The translations under genes were made by a program, and so were the position numbers. From contig CAZHNS010000031.1 of NCBI GenBank assembly GCA_964534175.1, positions 1 through 24,449 of the forward strand: DNA of 24,449 nt, read 5' to 3'. The notes under the pieces are model-generated. The model saw only the letters and a list, made by a program, of their open reading frames with translations, was not told where the DNA came from and searched no databases. The DNA comes from JAFGHJ01 sp964534175 (lineage in GTDB: Bacteria > Hydrothermota > UBA3072). Shown here piece after piece: positions 13,949-21,698 of the stretch (position 1 is its first letter; each line of letters starts with the position of its first letter).

Positions 13949-14842
13949 TTGAATAGGTGCAATAAGGAGGTAAAAATATTAATAGAAGACTTGGATAGTT
14001 CTAAGTTTGAAAAGATCGATTTGGAAGATTTCAAACATATATTAAATGCTCTTCCTATTCCAATAGATATTGTCGACACTAACTTAAATATACTTTATAT
14101 GAATGATGCGCTTAAGAACAAAATCGGGAAAGATGCCATCGGCGAGAAGTGTTTTAAGGTGTACAAAGATAACAATATTAAATGTTCTCTTTGTCCGGTA
14201 AAAGAAGATATTCCATTGGGAGAAATTATAACAGTTGAATCTGATGGAGCCTTTGGCGGGAAAACAGTAAGAATAAAACATAAGGCAATTGAATTAAAAG
14301 GAAAGAAATATGTCCTGGAAATCTTTGAAGATATTACAGATGCCATAACCGATGACCTTACAAAAAGCTATAACCGAAGAAAACTGAAAGAAGATCTGAA
14401 AGAAGAACTAGAACGCGCTGAGCGATATAGTAATAGCTTATCTCTCTTAATGATAGATATTGATTGGTTTAAAGAATACAATGACTTTCATGGGCATCAA
14501 AAAGGAGACGAATTACTTGTAAGGCTGGTTCGGACAATTTCTCACAATATTAGATTCAATGATAAATTATATCGTTACGGCGGAGAAGAATTTGTGGTTT
14601 TGCTCCCGGAAACGGGTGAAGAAGAAGCGAAAGAGGTCGCAGAGAAGCTTCGCAGCAAAATCGTGGAAAAGAAATTTTTAGGAGAGGAGGAGAGCCAACC
14701 TACTAAAAACATTACAGTTAGTATAGGAATTGCGGCTTATCCGAAAGACGGCAATTCTCCAAGCAAACTTATAGAAGTTGCCGATAAGGCTCTTTATAAT
14801 GCAAAAAGTTCCGGGAAGAATACTTTTAAGGCCGCAAAATAA
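13949..14842 (+). CDS. PAS-GGDEF diguanylate cyclase
   Basis: A 297-codon reading frame for a soluble c-di-GMP synthase. Residues ~28-135 form a PAS domain (LNALPIPIDIVDTNLNILYMN) with C68, C79 and C82; the C-x2-C in NIKCSLCP is typical of PAS domains that may carry a metal or redox group. The GGDEF domain (~140-297) keeps DIDWFKEYND, the active site GGEEF (211-215) and an inhibitory I-site RFND (202-205) five residues before it, so product inhibition is expected. The start is uncertain: the TTG at 13949 has no ribosome site, while a perfect AAGGAGG at 13964-13970 lies inside the frame and is followed only by ATA (13976, 13982) and, 20 bases away, TTG. Confidence 0.9.
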   Translation: MNRCNKEVKILIEDLDSSKFEKIDLEDFKHILNALPIPIDIVDTNLNILYMNDALKNKIGKDAIGEKCFKVYKDNNIKCSLCPVKEDIPLGEIITVESDGAFGGKTVRIKHKAIELKGKKYVLEIFEDITDAITDDLTKSYNRRKLKEDLKEELERAERYSNSLSLLMIDIDWFKEYNDFHGHQKGDELLVRLVRTISHNIRFNDKLYRYGGEEFVVLLPETGEEEAKEVAEKLRSKIVEKKFLGEEESQPTKNITVSIGIAAYPKDGNSPSKLIEVADKALYNAKSSGKNTFKAAK

Positions 14843-14857
14843 TAATCTCTGATTATT
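14841..14857. terminator. Palindrome holding the stop codons of two convergent genes
   Basis: AATAATC-TCT-GATTATT is a perfect inverted repeat with seven-base arms. The stop of the GGDEF gene (14840-14842) overlaps the left arm and that of the HAD gene (14853-14855, minus strand) lies in the right arm. A hairpin here could act in both directions, but it is AT-rich and lacks a clear T-run. Confidence 0.4.
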
Positions 14858-15644
14858 CCAGCGCGATCCAGTCAGTTTTTACCCTGCTCCACTCCGAAAT
14901 TGTATGTCCTATATCAATAAAGAATTTCTTTATCTGTTTTTCTTTGTAGTCCAATATATCTTCCAGAATAGGAGTAAGTATACTAAGCGCGCTGTCGGAG
15001 AGTACAGTCCTTTTTGAAATATGACCAAGATACGGCGAAGACGAAACGGCTATCGGGTATCCGCCATAAGCGTTAACGTGCAGCATTACATGCAAATCGG
15101 ATGAACCGTCTCCAACATAGATTATTCTATCACGAGGAATTTTATTTTTTTCTCGCAAGTAATCCACGTTGGTTACTTTTCCCTGTCCGGCGCCGGTTCT
15201 TTCTATACCGATAACAAAACCCTTTTTATCATAAACGAAAGTGGTACCGAAGATGTTTCCCTCTGGTAAAATCCCCTTTAAAGCAGTCTTTATAATTTCA
15301 ACCGGACACGCGGAAACCACATAACAGTAAAATTTATTTTCTCCTATACCCTTATCCAGAACCTTCATTAATTTGGAAACATCTCTTTTTAGTTTTATAT
15401 CTTTCGCGACTTCTTTGAAGAGTTTCCTTGAGACTTTCCTCTCATAATCCGGGTCGGTGGTAATCAATTGGGCAAGTTCGCCTCCCAGCTGCACTATGTT
15501 CCTTTCTCTTACCCTGACAAGTTTTTCATCGAATTTTTCTTCATCGATTCCTATTTTCTCGCTTAATATGACACCTGAATCATCGAAACTCAAAGTTTTA
15601 TCGAAGTCACATATGAACAGGTATCTTTTCTGTCTTTTACTCAT
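14853..15644 (-). CDS. HAD-superfamily phosphatase (phosphoserine phosphatase/MtnX-like)
   Basis: A 263-residue cytoplasmic hydrolase. Motif I is ICDFDKTLS with nucleophile D13 and acid D15; motif II is YVVSACP; motif III is likely the lysine in GAGQGKVTNVDYL; motif IV is YVGDGSSDLHVM. The helical cap after motif I (SGVILSEKIGIDEEKF) fits the subfamily that includes phosphoserine phosphatase and MtnX. The true substrate cannot be told from sequence. The ATG is preceded by AAAAGGAGA ten bases upstream. It is a single gene facing the GGDEF gene. Confidence 0.85.
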   Translation of the reverse strand: MSKRQKRYLFICDFDKTLSFDDSGVILSEKIGIDEEKFDEKLVRVRERNIVQLGGELAQLITTDPDYERKVSRKLFKEVAKDIKLKRDVSKLMKVLDKGIGENKFYCYVVSACPVEIIKTALKGILPEGNIFGTTFVYDKKGFVIGIERTGAGQGKVTNVDYLREKNKIPRDRIIYVGDGSSDLHVMLHVNAYGGYPIAVSSSPYLGHISKRTVLSDSALSILTPILEDILDYKEKQIKKFFIDIGHTISEWSRVKTDWIALE

Positions 15645-15734
15645 TTTAATAAATTCTCCTTTTATTTTTACATCCTATAGATACTCTACTACCCGTAAAA
15701 CGCAAGCTCTATCTTGAATATTCTACGAATCCAA

Positions 15735-15840
15735 GTTGAATGATTGAATAGAGAAATAGTAAAATAGTTTCCCCGTTTTTCAAATTTCCTATTTTCCCGC
15801 TTTTTGACTCGTGACTAGAGAGCCATGACTCACGACTGAT
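15735..15840. repeat. Long 8-bp word array followed by a 7-bp GAC array
   Basis: Bases 15735-15798 divide into eight 8-base units: GTTGAATG, then ATTGAATA, GAGAAATA, GTAAAATA, GTTTCCCC, GTTTTTCA, AATTTCCT and ATTTTCCC, starting at 15735 and every eight bases after. From 15806 there are five 7-base units: GACTCGT, then GACTAGA, GAGCCAT, GACTCAC and GACTGAT. The whole 15645-16000 stretch has no other gene; beyond the array it holds a hairpin, a promoter and the leader of the next gene. Confidence 0.65.
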
Positions 15841-15863
15841 TTTAGATTTTCCGAATCTAAAAT
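15839..15863. repeat. Strong inverted repeat upstream of a promoter
   Basis: ATTTTAGATT (15839-15848) and AATCTAAAAT (15854-15863) are perfect ten-base inverted arms around a five-base loop. It ends six bases before the -35 box at 15870. It could be a terminator for stray transcription or a regulator site. Confidence 0.55.
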
Positions 15864-15869
15864 TCCCCC

Positions 15870-15897
15870 TTGACAAATTTAAAAAAACCAATATTAT
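15870..15897 (+). promoter_or_regulatory. Promoter for the short exported protein
   Basis: TTGACA (15870-15875), a 16-bp spacer and TATTAT (15892-15897). Two in-frame ATG codons follow, each with its own ribosome site: AAAGGAG before 15938 and AAAGGAGG before 16001. Confidence 0.75.
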
Positions 15898-16000
15898 ACT
15901 TTATAAAACAAAGTACTCTGCTTAAAAGGAGAAAGAAATGAAAAAATTAGTAGGATTTATAGGATGTGTAAATAAAAAAATGAGCCGAAAGGAGGTATCT

Positions 16001-16570
16001 ATGTTTAAAAAGTATCTAAGTTTAATTCTTGTGTTGCTTCTTCTGTTGCCCGCTATGGCAGAAGCAAAATCTATGTTTGAAGAGAACTTTAAGCGCGAAC
16101 AAAAAAAATTGAAATCAGAAGGCCAGGCAGTGGCAATGTCACTTGCTGTTACAGTAGCGCCTATTGTTTTAGCAGGAGTAGTTTCTTCTGGAGGTACCGA
16201 GGAAGTTGGACTATGTTTAGCCTTAGGTGGTCTTATTGCAGGTCCCAGCATGGGTCATTTCTATGCAAAACAAACAGGCCGTGGACTTACAGGCATCGGA
16301 ATACGAACCGCAATAGTAGTGGGAGGCGCGTTTTTGATATCATCCGCTACAGAAGAACTGGATCCGGATAGCAGAGGATTTTCGGCAGGCGTTGGAATTA
16401 TAGCAGTTGGTGCCGTAACTCTTGTTCATGGAATGTACGATATATTTACAGCTCCCTCTTCAGTCAGAAAATACAATGAATCTTTAATAAATGAAGTACA
16501 CTTAAGATTGGTTCCCGAGGTAGATCCTCTTAATAAGAATTACGGGTTATCCATCGTTTATAATTTTTAA
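16001..16570 (+). CDS. Exported protein of unknown function with glycine-rich helices
   Basis: A 189-residue protein. Residues 1-21 form a clear signal peptide (LSLILVLLLLLPAMAEA). Two or three glycine-rich hydrophobic stretches follow, including GLCLALGGLIAGPSMGHFYA and GIIAVGAVTLVHGMYDIF. The C-terminus, LRLVPEVDPLNKNYGLSIVYNF, ends in a strand with terminal phenylalanine, as in many outer-membrane proteins. The GPSMGHFYA part recalls small envelope proteins of the DUF5683 type, but I do not claim membership. An in-frame ATG at 15938 would add 21 residues before the signal peptide; the 16001 start is preferred for its stronger AAAGGAGG site and the signal peptide position. Confidence 0.7.
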   Translation: MFKKYLSLILVLLLLLPAMAEAKSMFEENFKREQKKLKSEGQAVAMSLAVTVAPIVLAGVVSSGGTEEVGLCLALGGLIAGPSMGHFYAKQTGRGLTGIGIRTAIVVGGAFLISSATEELDPDSRGFSAGVGIIAVGAVTLVHGMYDIFTAPSSVRKYNESLINEVHLRLVPEVDPLNKNYGLSIVYNF

Positions 16571-16643
16571 AGGCACCCTAAAAAGGGAACTTTAACACAA
16601 CAAAAAGTAACAAATAGAGTAAACCTTAAGCAGAAAAATACTC

Positions 16644-16672
16644 TTGACTTATACAATAAAAACCCATATGAT
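16644..16672 (+). promoter_or_regulatory. Promoter of the DUF2339 operon
   Basis: TTGACT (16644-16649), a 17-bp spacer and TATGAT (16667-16672). The start codon of the DUF2339 gene is 24 bases beyond the -10 box, with an AAGGGGG ribosome site in between. Confidence 0.8.
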
Positions 16673-16696
16673 ATATAAGGAAATAAAGGGGGCAGT

Positions 16697-18409
16697 ATGA
16701 ATCAGAAAGATGATTCCCTTCAGGAGATATTAAAAAAATTAGAAAAAATCAATCTCAGGTTAAATTCGATCGAGGGATTTCTTAAGGGTGAAAAAGAAGA
16801 AAAACCCTTAATAAGAAAAATCCCGGAAGAAAAGAAAGAAGAAGTAGCCTATCTAATAAAAGAAGAACAAGAAGCCCGTACACCTGAAACTCCGAAAGAA
16901 ACAATCGAAACAGAAAAACCCCCGGTTTCCACAGCCGACCAGGAAAGAATCTGGTTTAATATTTTGCTCGTTATCGGAATTTTTGCTCTTGCTATAGGTG
17001 TCGGTTTGTTCATTAAATTTACACTTCCATATTTCGGGCCCTGGCACAGAATCTCTATTGGCTGGCTCATAGGCGTCGGGTTGCTCTATTTGGGAGAAAA
17101 ACTAACAAAAAAATACGGGACCTATGCTTTAGGTATTTCAAGCTGCGGGATTGTAATCTTATATTTCTCGTGTTATGCCGCATCCGCTTTCTATGATTTA
17201 TTCTCTCCTGCTATGGCCTTCCTTTTAATGCTGCTTGTTACGGTTTTGGGAGTGCTGCTGTCTCTCAGGTACGATTCCAGTATTATTTCCTTTATCGCCG
17301 TGATAGGAGCATTTCTCACTCCTTTTGTTTTCAGAGGCGGCGAGATTACGCCACTTGCGCTTACTATACTTTTCTTGTACCTCGCCCTTATAAATGGATG
17401 GATTCTCACTGTAACGAAGATTAAAGAATGGAAATGGCTTAATATTCTCACCTTTTCTCTGACGGCAATGATGCTTCTTACTACAATCAAACATGCATCG
17501 GAAAGTGGTTATCCGTGGGTGTTCTTAATTTTTTCTACTATATTCTTTGCTCTTTTCTTTTATCTGCCAAGAAAAGAAACGAGCGAATCCTACGTTATTT
17601 TATTCCTGAATCCGTTTCTTTATTATTTCGTTCTATGGTTTGTAATTTATGATACAAATCCTTATCTAGCGGGTACTCTGGCTTTATGCCTTTCTGTTTT
17701 CTTTTATTATAATGGAACCTCAGCAGAAAGAAAAAAATCACTGGAACTGGCGTGGTCTTTTACAAGCCTGGCCATTTTCTTTCTCACGATTGCGATTCCG
17801 GTTTTCTTTAAAACAAACTGGTCTACCTGTGCCTGGGCTATCGAAGGAGCTGTTATTCTTTCGCTTGGCAAAAAAGAAAATGTCCTGAAAATCCTTTCTC
17901 TCATACTTCTAGGAATTGCAGTCTTTAAAATGATTTTTATCGATTACTTCATTCTCGAACTCTTCCCTTTCCTTTTCAACTCAATAGTTACTATAGCATC
18001 CGTTTTACTTTGCGCGAAGTTTCTATCCGAAGAAGCAAAAAATAAGGGACTGGTCGGGCTTTTGAATATATTGGGTATGATTTTTGTGTTCTGGTTTACA
18101 ATTTCCGGGACTCTTAAATTCTTCGAAGAGTTCAGTCATCTCGAAGAAATGAAATCCCTTGTAATTTCGGTTCTATGGGGTATATATGCGCTTATCTTAT
18201 TTATTGCAGGTATAGCCAAAGAGAGTCCTCCTGCAAGAGTTGCCGGATTTGTGATGGCTTCTCTGACGATAACAAAGGTCTTTTTGTATGACGCATCTTC
18301 TCTTGAAACAATATACAGGGTTATTTCTTTCGTTATTCTCGGAGTAATACTGCTTGTAATTTCGTTCATTTACCAAAAAAAAGTGAGGAGAATGAGTGAA
18401 GATGAGTAA
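16697..18409 (+). CDS. DUF2339 polytopic membrane protein
   Basis: A 570-residue inner-membrane protein. Residues ~1-40 form a short coiled coil (LQEILKKLEKINLRLNSIEGFL), then a charged linker rich in Glu and Lys to ~80, then roughly 14-16 hydrophobic segments to the C-terminus. RIWFNILLVIGIFALAIGVG and FGPWHRISIGWLIGVGLLYLG are hallmarks of the DUF2339 family. Function is unknown; the family is often encoded beside DUF3999, as here, which suggests a joint envelope role. Its last 14 bp overlap the DUF3999 gene. This start follows a good ribosome site. Confidence 0.9.
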   Translation: MNQKDDSLQEILKKLEKINLRLNSIEGFLKGEKEEKPLIRKIPEEKKEEVAYLIKEEQEARTPETPKETIETEKPPVSTADQERIWFNILLVIGIFALAIGVGLFIKFTLPYFGPWHRISIGWLIGVGLLYLGEKLTKKYGTYALGISSCGIVILYFSCYAASAFYDLFSPAMAFLLMLLVTVLGVLLSLRYDSSIISFIAVIGAFLTPFVFRGGEITPLALTILFLYLALINGWILTVTKIKEWKWLNILTFSLTAMMLLTTIKHASESGYPWVFLIFSTIFFALFFYLPRKETSESYVILFLNPFLYYFVLWFVIYDTNPYLAGTLALCLSVFFYYNGTSAERKKSLELAWSFTSLAIFFLTIAIPVFFKTNWSTCAWAIEGAVILSLGKKENVLKILSLILLGIAVFKMIFIDYFILELFPFLFNSIVTIASVLLCAKFLSEEAKNKGLVGLLNILGMIFVFWFTISGTLKFFEEFSHLEEMKSLVISVLWGIYALILFIAGIAKESPPARVAGFVMASLTITKVFLYDASSLETIYRVISFVILGVILLVISFIYQKKVRRMSEDE

Positions 18410-19670
18410 AAAATACATTTTTTTATTCGCGTTCGTGGCACTTGCAATCAAAGCGGATTTTTCTCTTAGTGACTGGGAGTTCAAAAAACAAATTGCTATA
18501 AGTGGTCTTGAAGGTGTTGCGAGCGTTAAAGTCGACGCTGAAGTTTACAATAATGCAAAGTCCGATCTTTCTGATATACGGATTATTGGTTACAATGGGG
18601 AAGAAATCCCTTATAAATTAAAAGTAGTGGAAAGTAAGAAAGAAACGGTTTGTTTTGAACCTAAACTATACAATGTTTCTCACAAGCCGGACGCATACAC
18701 GGAATTTTATCTTGACGTGGGAGAAAAAAACCAAATTATAAACAAAATAAATATAGTAACTCCGGATAAAAATTTCAGGAGAAGAGTTGAAATCTGGGGA
18801 AGTGATGATGGTATATATTGGTTGAAGATTAGAGATGACGCCAATATTTTTAGTTTTTATACCGAAGATTACAGGACGTCTTTAACCGATATAAAATTCC
18901 CTGACACGAAAAGGAGATTTTTTAAGATTGTCATATGGAACAAAGAAGAAAAACCCCTTGAAATAGCTAAGTGTTGGGTCTACGATGAAAAAGTCATTAA
19001 AGCCACCCTTGACGATATACCTTTTAAGATAGTATCTAAAAAGGAAAATAATGAGAAGAAAAGAACTGAAGTTGTTCTCGATGTTATTTATGAAAACATT
19101 CCAAAGAAGGAAATAAACCTCAAATTTGCTTCAAAAGGATACCACAGAAATGTATGGGTTTTTGGTTCGGATAATGCGGAGGACTGGCGACGTCTTAACT
19201 CATCGGTTATATACAGGTATAATAAAGAAAACAAAAACAATGTTATAAGTTTACCGGAATCCAGAGACAGATATTTGAAGTTATTTATTTACAATCAGGA
19301 TGACCCTCCGCTTAAAATCGATGCCATATCCATTAAAGGTAATAAGCAATTTATTTATTTCCCTGTAAAGAAGAACGAAAAATATTGCCTATTTTACGGA
19401 AATCATAATGCGAGGAAACCTGTTTATGAATTTGAGAGATTGCTCCCCTTTATGGAATCCGAAAAGAGTATTATGTTAGACTTAGAGGAAGAACAAATTA
19501 ATGAGAATTTCAGCAGAGTTAAAGAAGTAATCAAAGAAAACGAAATTGCTTTTATGTGGCCGATGGTCGCTTTTGTCATTATAACACTTGGATTTTTAAT
19601 AGTTAAATCATTAAAGAGTATAAAGAGAAAAAGAGAAAGAGAAAAAAAACTCAGATGGAAAAAAAGATAA
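18396..19670 (+). CDS. DUF3999-family exported, membrane-anchored protein
   Basis: A 424-residue protein with an N-terminal signal peptide (YIFLFAFVALAIKA), a large outer domain and one C-terminal membrane helix (MWPMVAFVIITLGFLIV) followed by a very basic tail. The outer part holds an internal duplication: RRVEIWGSDDGIYWLKI near residue 130 and RNVWVFGSDNAEDWRRL near residue 250, each followed by R-[FY]-[FL]-K and I-[YW]-N, resembling discoidin-like beta sandwiches. This matches DUF3999, usually found next to DUF2339. The start is GTG at 18396, five bases after GAGGAG; an ATG six bases later is possible. It overlaps both neighbours, indicating coupled translation. Confidence 0.85.
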   Translation: MKMSKKYIFLFAFVALAIKADFSLSDWEFKKQIAISGLEGVASVKVDAEVYNNAKSDLSDIRIIGYNGEEIPYKLKVVESKKETVCFEPKLYNVSHKPDAYTEFYLDVGEKNQIINKINIVTPDKNFRRRVEIWGSDDGIYWLKIRDDANIFSFYTEDYRTSLTDIKFPDTKRRFFKIVIWNKEEKPLEIAKCWVYDEKVIKATLDDIPFKIVSKKENNEKKRTEVVLDVIYENIPKKEINLKFASKGYHRNVWVFGSDNAEDWRRLNSSVIYRYNKENKNNVISLPESRDRYLKLFIYNQDDPPLKIDAISIKGNKQFIYFPVKKNEKYCLFYGNHNARKPVYEFERLLPFMESEKSIMLDLEEEQINENFSRVKEVIKENEIAFMWPMVAFVIITLGFLIVKSLKSIKRKREREKKLRWKKR

Positions 19671-20227
19671 AAAAACCCAAGAAGATAAAAAAAAGTATAA
19701 CCCCTAAAAAAAGACTTAAAACGGAAAAAGACAGAAAGACGAAAAAAGGTAAAAAGGCTGATGCTGATTCTAAATTGTTTCGTGGAGTTATTGTTAGCAA
19801 AAGTTTAACTTTTATCGAACGACTTAAATTGGCTCGTAATTGTATAATACTTTTGATTGCAATTGGAGCTATTTTTGTTTTTCTGAAAGACAGCATAATG
19901 GTCTCCGAAGAAATCGATCTTATCGTTATCTTTTCATCAATTATATTTACTTTAATCGCTTTCCATTTGTTTGTCTTTTTTGTTAAGTGTGTAATGGATA
20001 TAAAAAATGGTATAGTTAAAACTTATAAAGGTGTTGCGAAGAAAAGTTCAGATGACCCCCTTTATTCTTCTTATTTGCCAATATGTATGATTATATTAGA
20101 TAATAGGATACACCATGTAGGTCTCAATCATTACTTAAAGATCAAAGATAATGATTTCGTGGCTTTAAGACGAACTCCGATTACGAGGTGTATAGTAGGC
20201 CTTGAAATAATACGTAAGAAAAAATAA
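19655..20227 (+). CDS. Lysine-rich two-helix membrane protein, unrecognised
   Basis: A 190-residue protein of no family known to me. Residues 1-34 contain 17 lysines and two arginines, two membrane helices follow (about 62-77 and 88-111), and a cytoplasmic or periplasmic C-terminal domain of ~80 residues ends in KKK. The basic head should bind nucleic acid or anionic lipid, or fix topology. Its ATG lies inside the last codons of the DUF3999 gene (16-bp overlap) within an A-rich stretch, so it is translated with that gene and is likely the third part of the DUF2339/DUF3999 module. Confidence 0.7.
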   Translation: MEKKIKKPKKIKKSITPKKRLKTEKDRKTKKGKKADADSKLFRGVIVSKSLTFIERLKLARNCIILLIAIGAIFVFLKDSIMVSEEIDLIVIFSSIIFTLIAFHLFVFFVKCVMDIKNGIVKTYKGVAKKSSDDPLYSSYLPICMIILDNRIHHVGLNHYLKIKDNDFVALRRTPITRCIVGLEIIRKKK

Positions 20228-20255
20228 CAAGACTTCATGTTTAAGTTTATTTTAT

Positions 20256-20744
20256 ATGCTTAAGCTACGGGCGGCCACAAAAAAAGATATTCCTTCAATT
20301 ACCGAAATCTATAATGATGCGGTTTTGAATACCACTGCGACATTCCATGTCGAGCCCCAATCTTATTCCGAACAGGAAAAATGGTTCAAAGGACACACCG
20401 GCAAATATACTGTTATAGTTGCTGTGGAGAATAATGCTGTAGTCGGGTGGGCTTCCTTAAGTCCCTGGTCTGATAGATGCGCATACTCAAATACCGCCGA
20501 TATTGCCGTTTACATAAAAGAAGGGTTTCGAGGTAAGGGGACAGGAAAAAAATTAGTCGAAGAATTAATGAAAAAAGGACCTGAAAACGGACTTCATACT
20601 GTTATCGCGAAAATATCTTCGGAGAATGAAGTAAGTATGCACCTATTTAAGAAAAGCGGATTCAAACATATAGGGACAATGAAAGAAGTGGGCTATAAAT
20701 TCGGTAAGGTGTTAGATGTCCACTTAATGCAGAGAATATTTTGA
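20256..20744 (+). CDS. GNAT N-acetyltransferase (phosphinothricin/L-amino-acid acetyltransferase-like, MnaT family)
   Basis: A 162-residue acetyl-CoA-dependent enzyme of the subgroup that acetylates L-amino acids such as methionine and their analogues. Typical features are AxxxDIPSITEIYNDAV at the start, ATFHVEPQSYSEQEKWF, VVGWASLSPW, the acetyl-CoA loop RGKGTGKKLV and the tail FKKSGFKHIGTMKEVGYKFG followed by DVHLMQR. Length is normal. The ATG has no ribosome site, and it starts 28 bp after the preceding gene. The PfkB kinase follows after 15 bp. Confidence 0.85.
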   Translation: MLKLRAATKKDIPSITEIYNDAVLNTTATFHVEPQSYSEQEKWFKGHTGKYTVIVAVENNAVVGWASLSPWSDRCAYSNTADIAVYIKEGFRGKGTGKKLVEELMKKGPENGLHTVIAKISSENEVSMHLFKKSGFKHIGTMKEVGYKFGKVLDVHLMQRIF

Positions 20745-20759
20745 AGGGAGAATATCCTT

Positions 20760-21659
20760 GTGGATAAAGTTTATCTCTATGGCATGATTTCTATGAGTAC
20801 GGTTTACGTGTTGGATGATGAATTTGTATTCCCTCATCCAAATGAGTATGCGGAAATAGGCAAGTCCGTGTCTTCTATAGGAGGCGAAGCAGTTAATTCG
20901 GCAATTATGTTGTCAAAGCTGGGAATAAAGACAAAACTTGACGGAAATTGGCTGAGCAAAAAAACCGGAAGTAAAATAAAAGAGCTCTTAAAATCTTTTG
21001 ACATCGATATTACACGACTGTCAGCAAAGGAAAATTACGGTACAGAAGAGATAGTTATCACTGATAAAAACTCACGTACAGTATTCGGTAATTACGCGAG
21101 TTTTCACAGAGGAGAGAAACAATGGAATAAGCCGCAAGAAAAAGACATTAAAGAAGCCACGTTTGTTTCTCTGGACCCTTATTTCAGAGATGAATCTTTA
21201 CTCGCATCGGAGCTATGCGTAAAGAACCAAAAACCTTATGTTACTCTTGACTGCAAGTATGATGATTTCATTGCCCAAAATGCTGAAGCTGTAATAATTT
21301 CACATGAACTGCGAGATCAAGCTTATAGTGGGGAAAATATGATTAACATCTTTAAAAATTACCAAAAATATTGTAAAGGACTTATCATATTTACTTTTGG
21401 AAGCGATGAATTATGGTATGCACGTCCGAACCAAAATATCAATAAATTTAAACCCTATATCATTAAACCAGTAGATACTACGGGAGCAGGTGACTCTTTT
21501 CGTTCGGGTATTATTTATGGTTTACTCAAATCATGGGATGATAGATCAATTGTAGATTTTGCCTCGGCTGTCGCTGCATGTGTGTGCCTTACATTTCCAC
21601 ATACGTTAAATGCTCCGGGATTAGACGAAGTAATTAAATTTATGGATGAAAACAGTTGA
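20760..21659 (+). CDS. PfkB-family carbohydrate kinase
   Basis: A 299-residue ribokinase-like kinase. The first PfkB signature is seen as SIGGEAVNSAIMLSKLG (near residues 39-55) and the second as DTTGAGDSFRSGIIYGL with catalytic base D245. The middle is less conserved than in ribokinase, so the sugar or nucleoside substrate is not clear. The start is GTG, nine bases after GAAGGGAG. It belongs to the same run as the acetyltransferase upstream. Confidence 0.85.
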   Translation: MDKVYLYGMISMSTVYVLDDEFVFPHPNEYAEIGKSVSSIGGEAVNSAIMLSKLGIKTKLDGNWLSKKTGSKIKELLKSFDIDITRLSAKENYGTEEIVITDKNSRTVFGNYASFHRGEKQWNKPQEKDIKEATFVSLDPYFRDESLLASELCVKNQKPYVTLDCKYDDFIAQNAEAVIISHELRDQAYSGENMINIFKNYQKYCKGLIIFTFGSDELWYARPNQNINKFKPYIIKPVDTTGAGDSFRSGIIYGLLKSWDDRSIVDFASAVAACVCLTFPHTLNAPGLDEVIKFMDENS

Positions 21660-21698
21660 AAATAAGAGCTATCCATATTTCATAATTAAAAGATTTTT

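Noticed and set aside
16576..16587. CCCT-AAAA-AGGG hairpin as a terminator after the short exported protein
   Set aside because: Four base pairs and no T-run; too weak to call.
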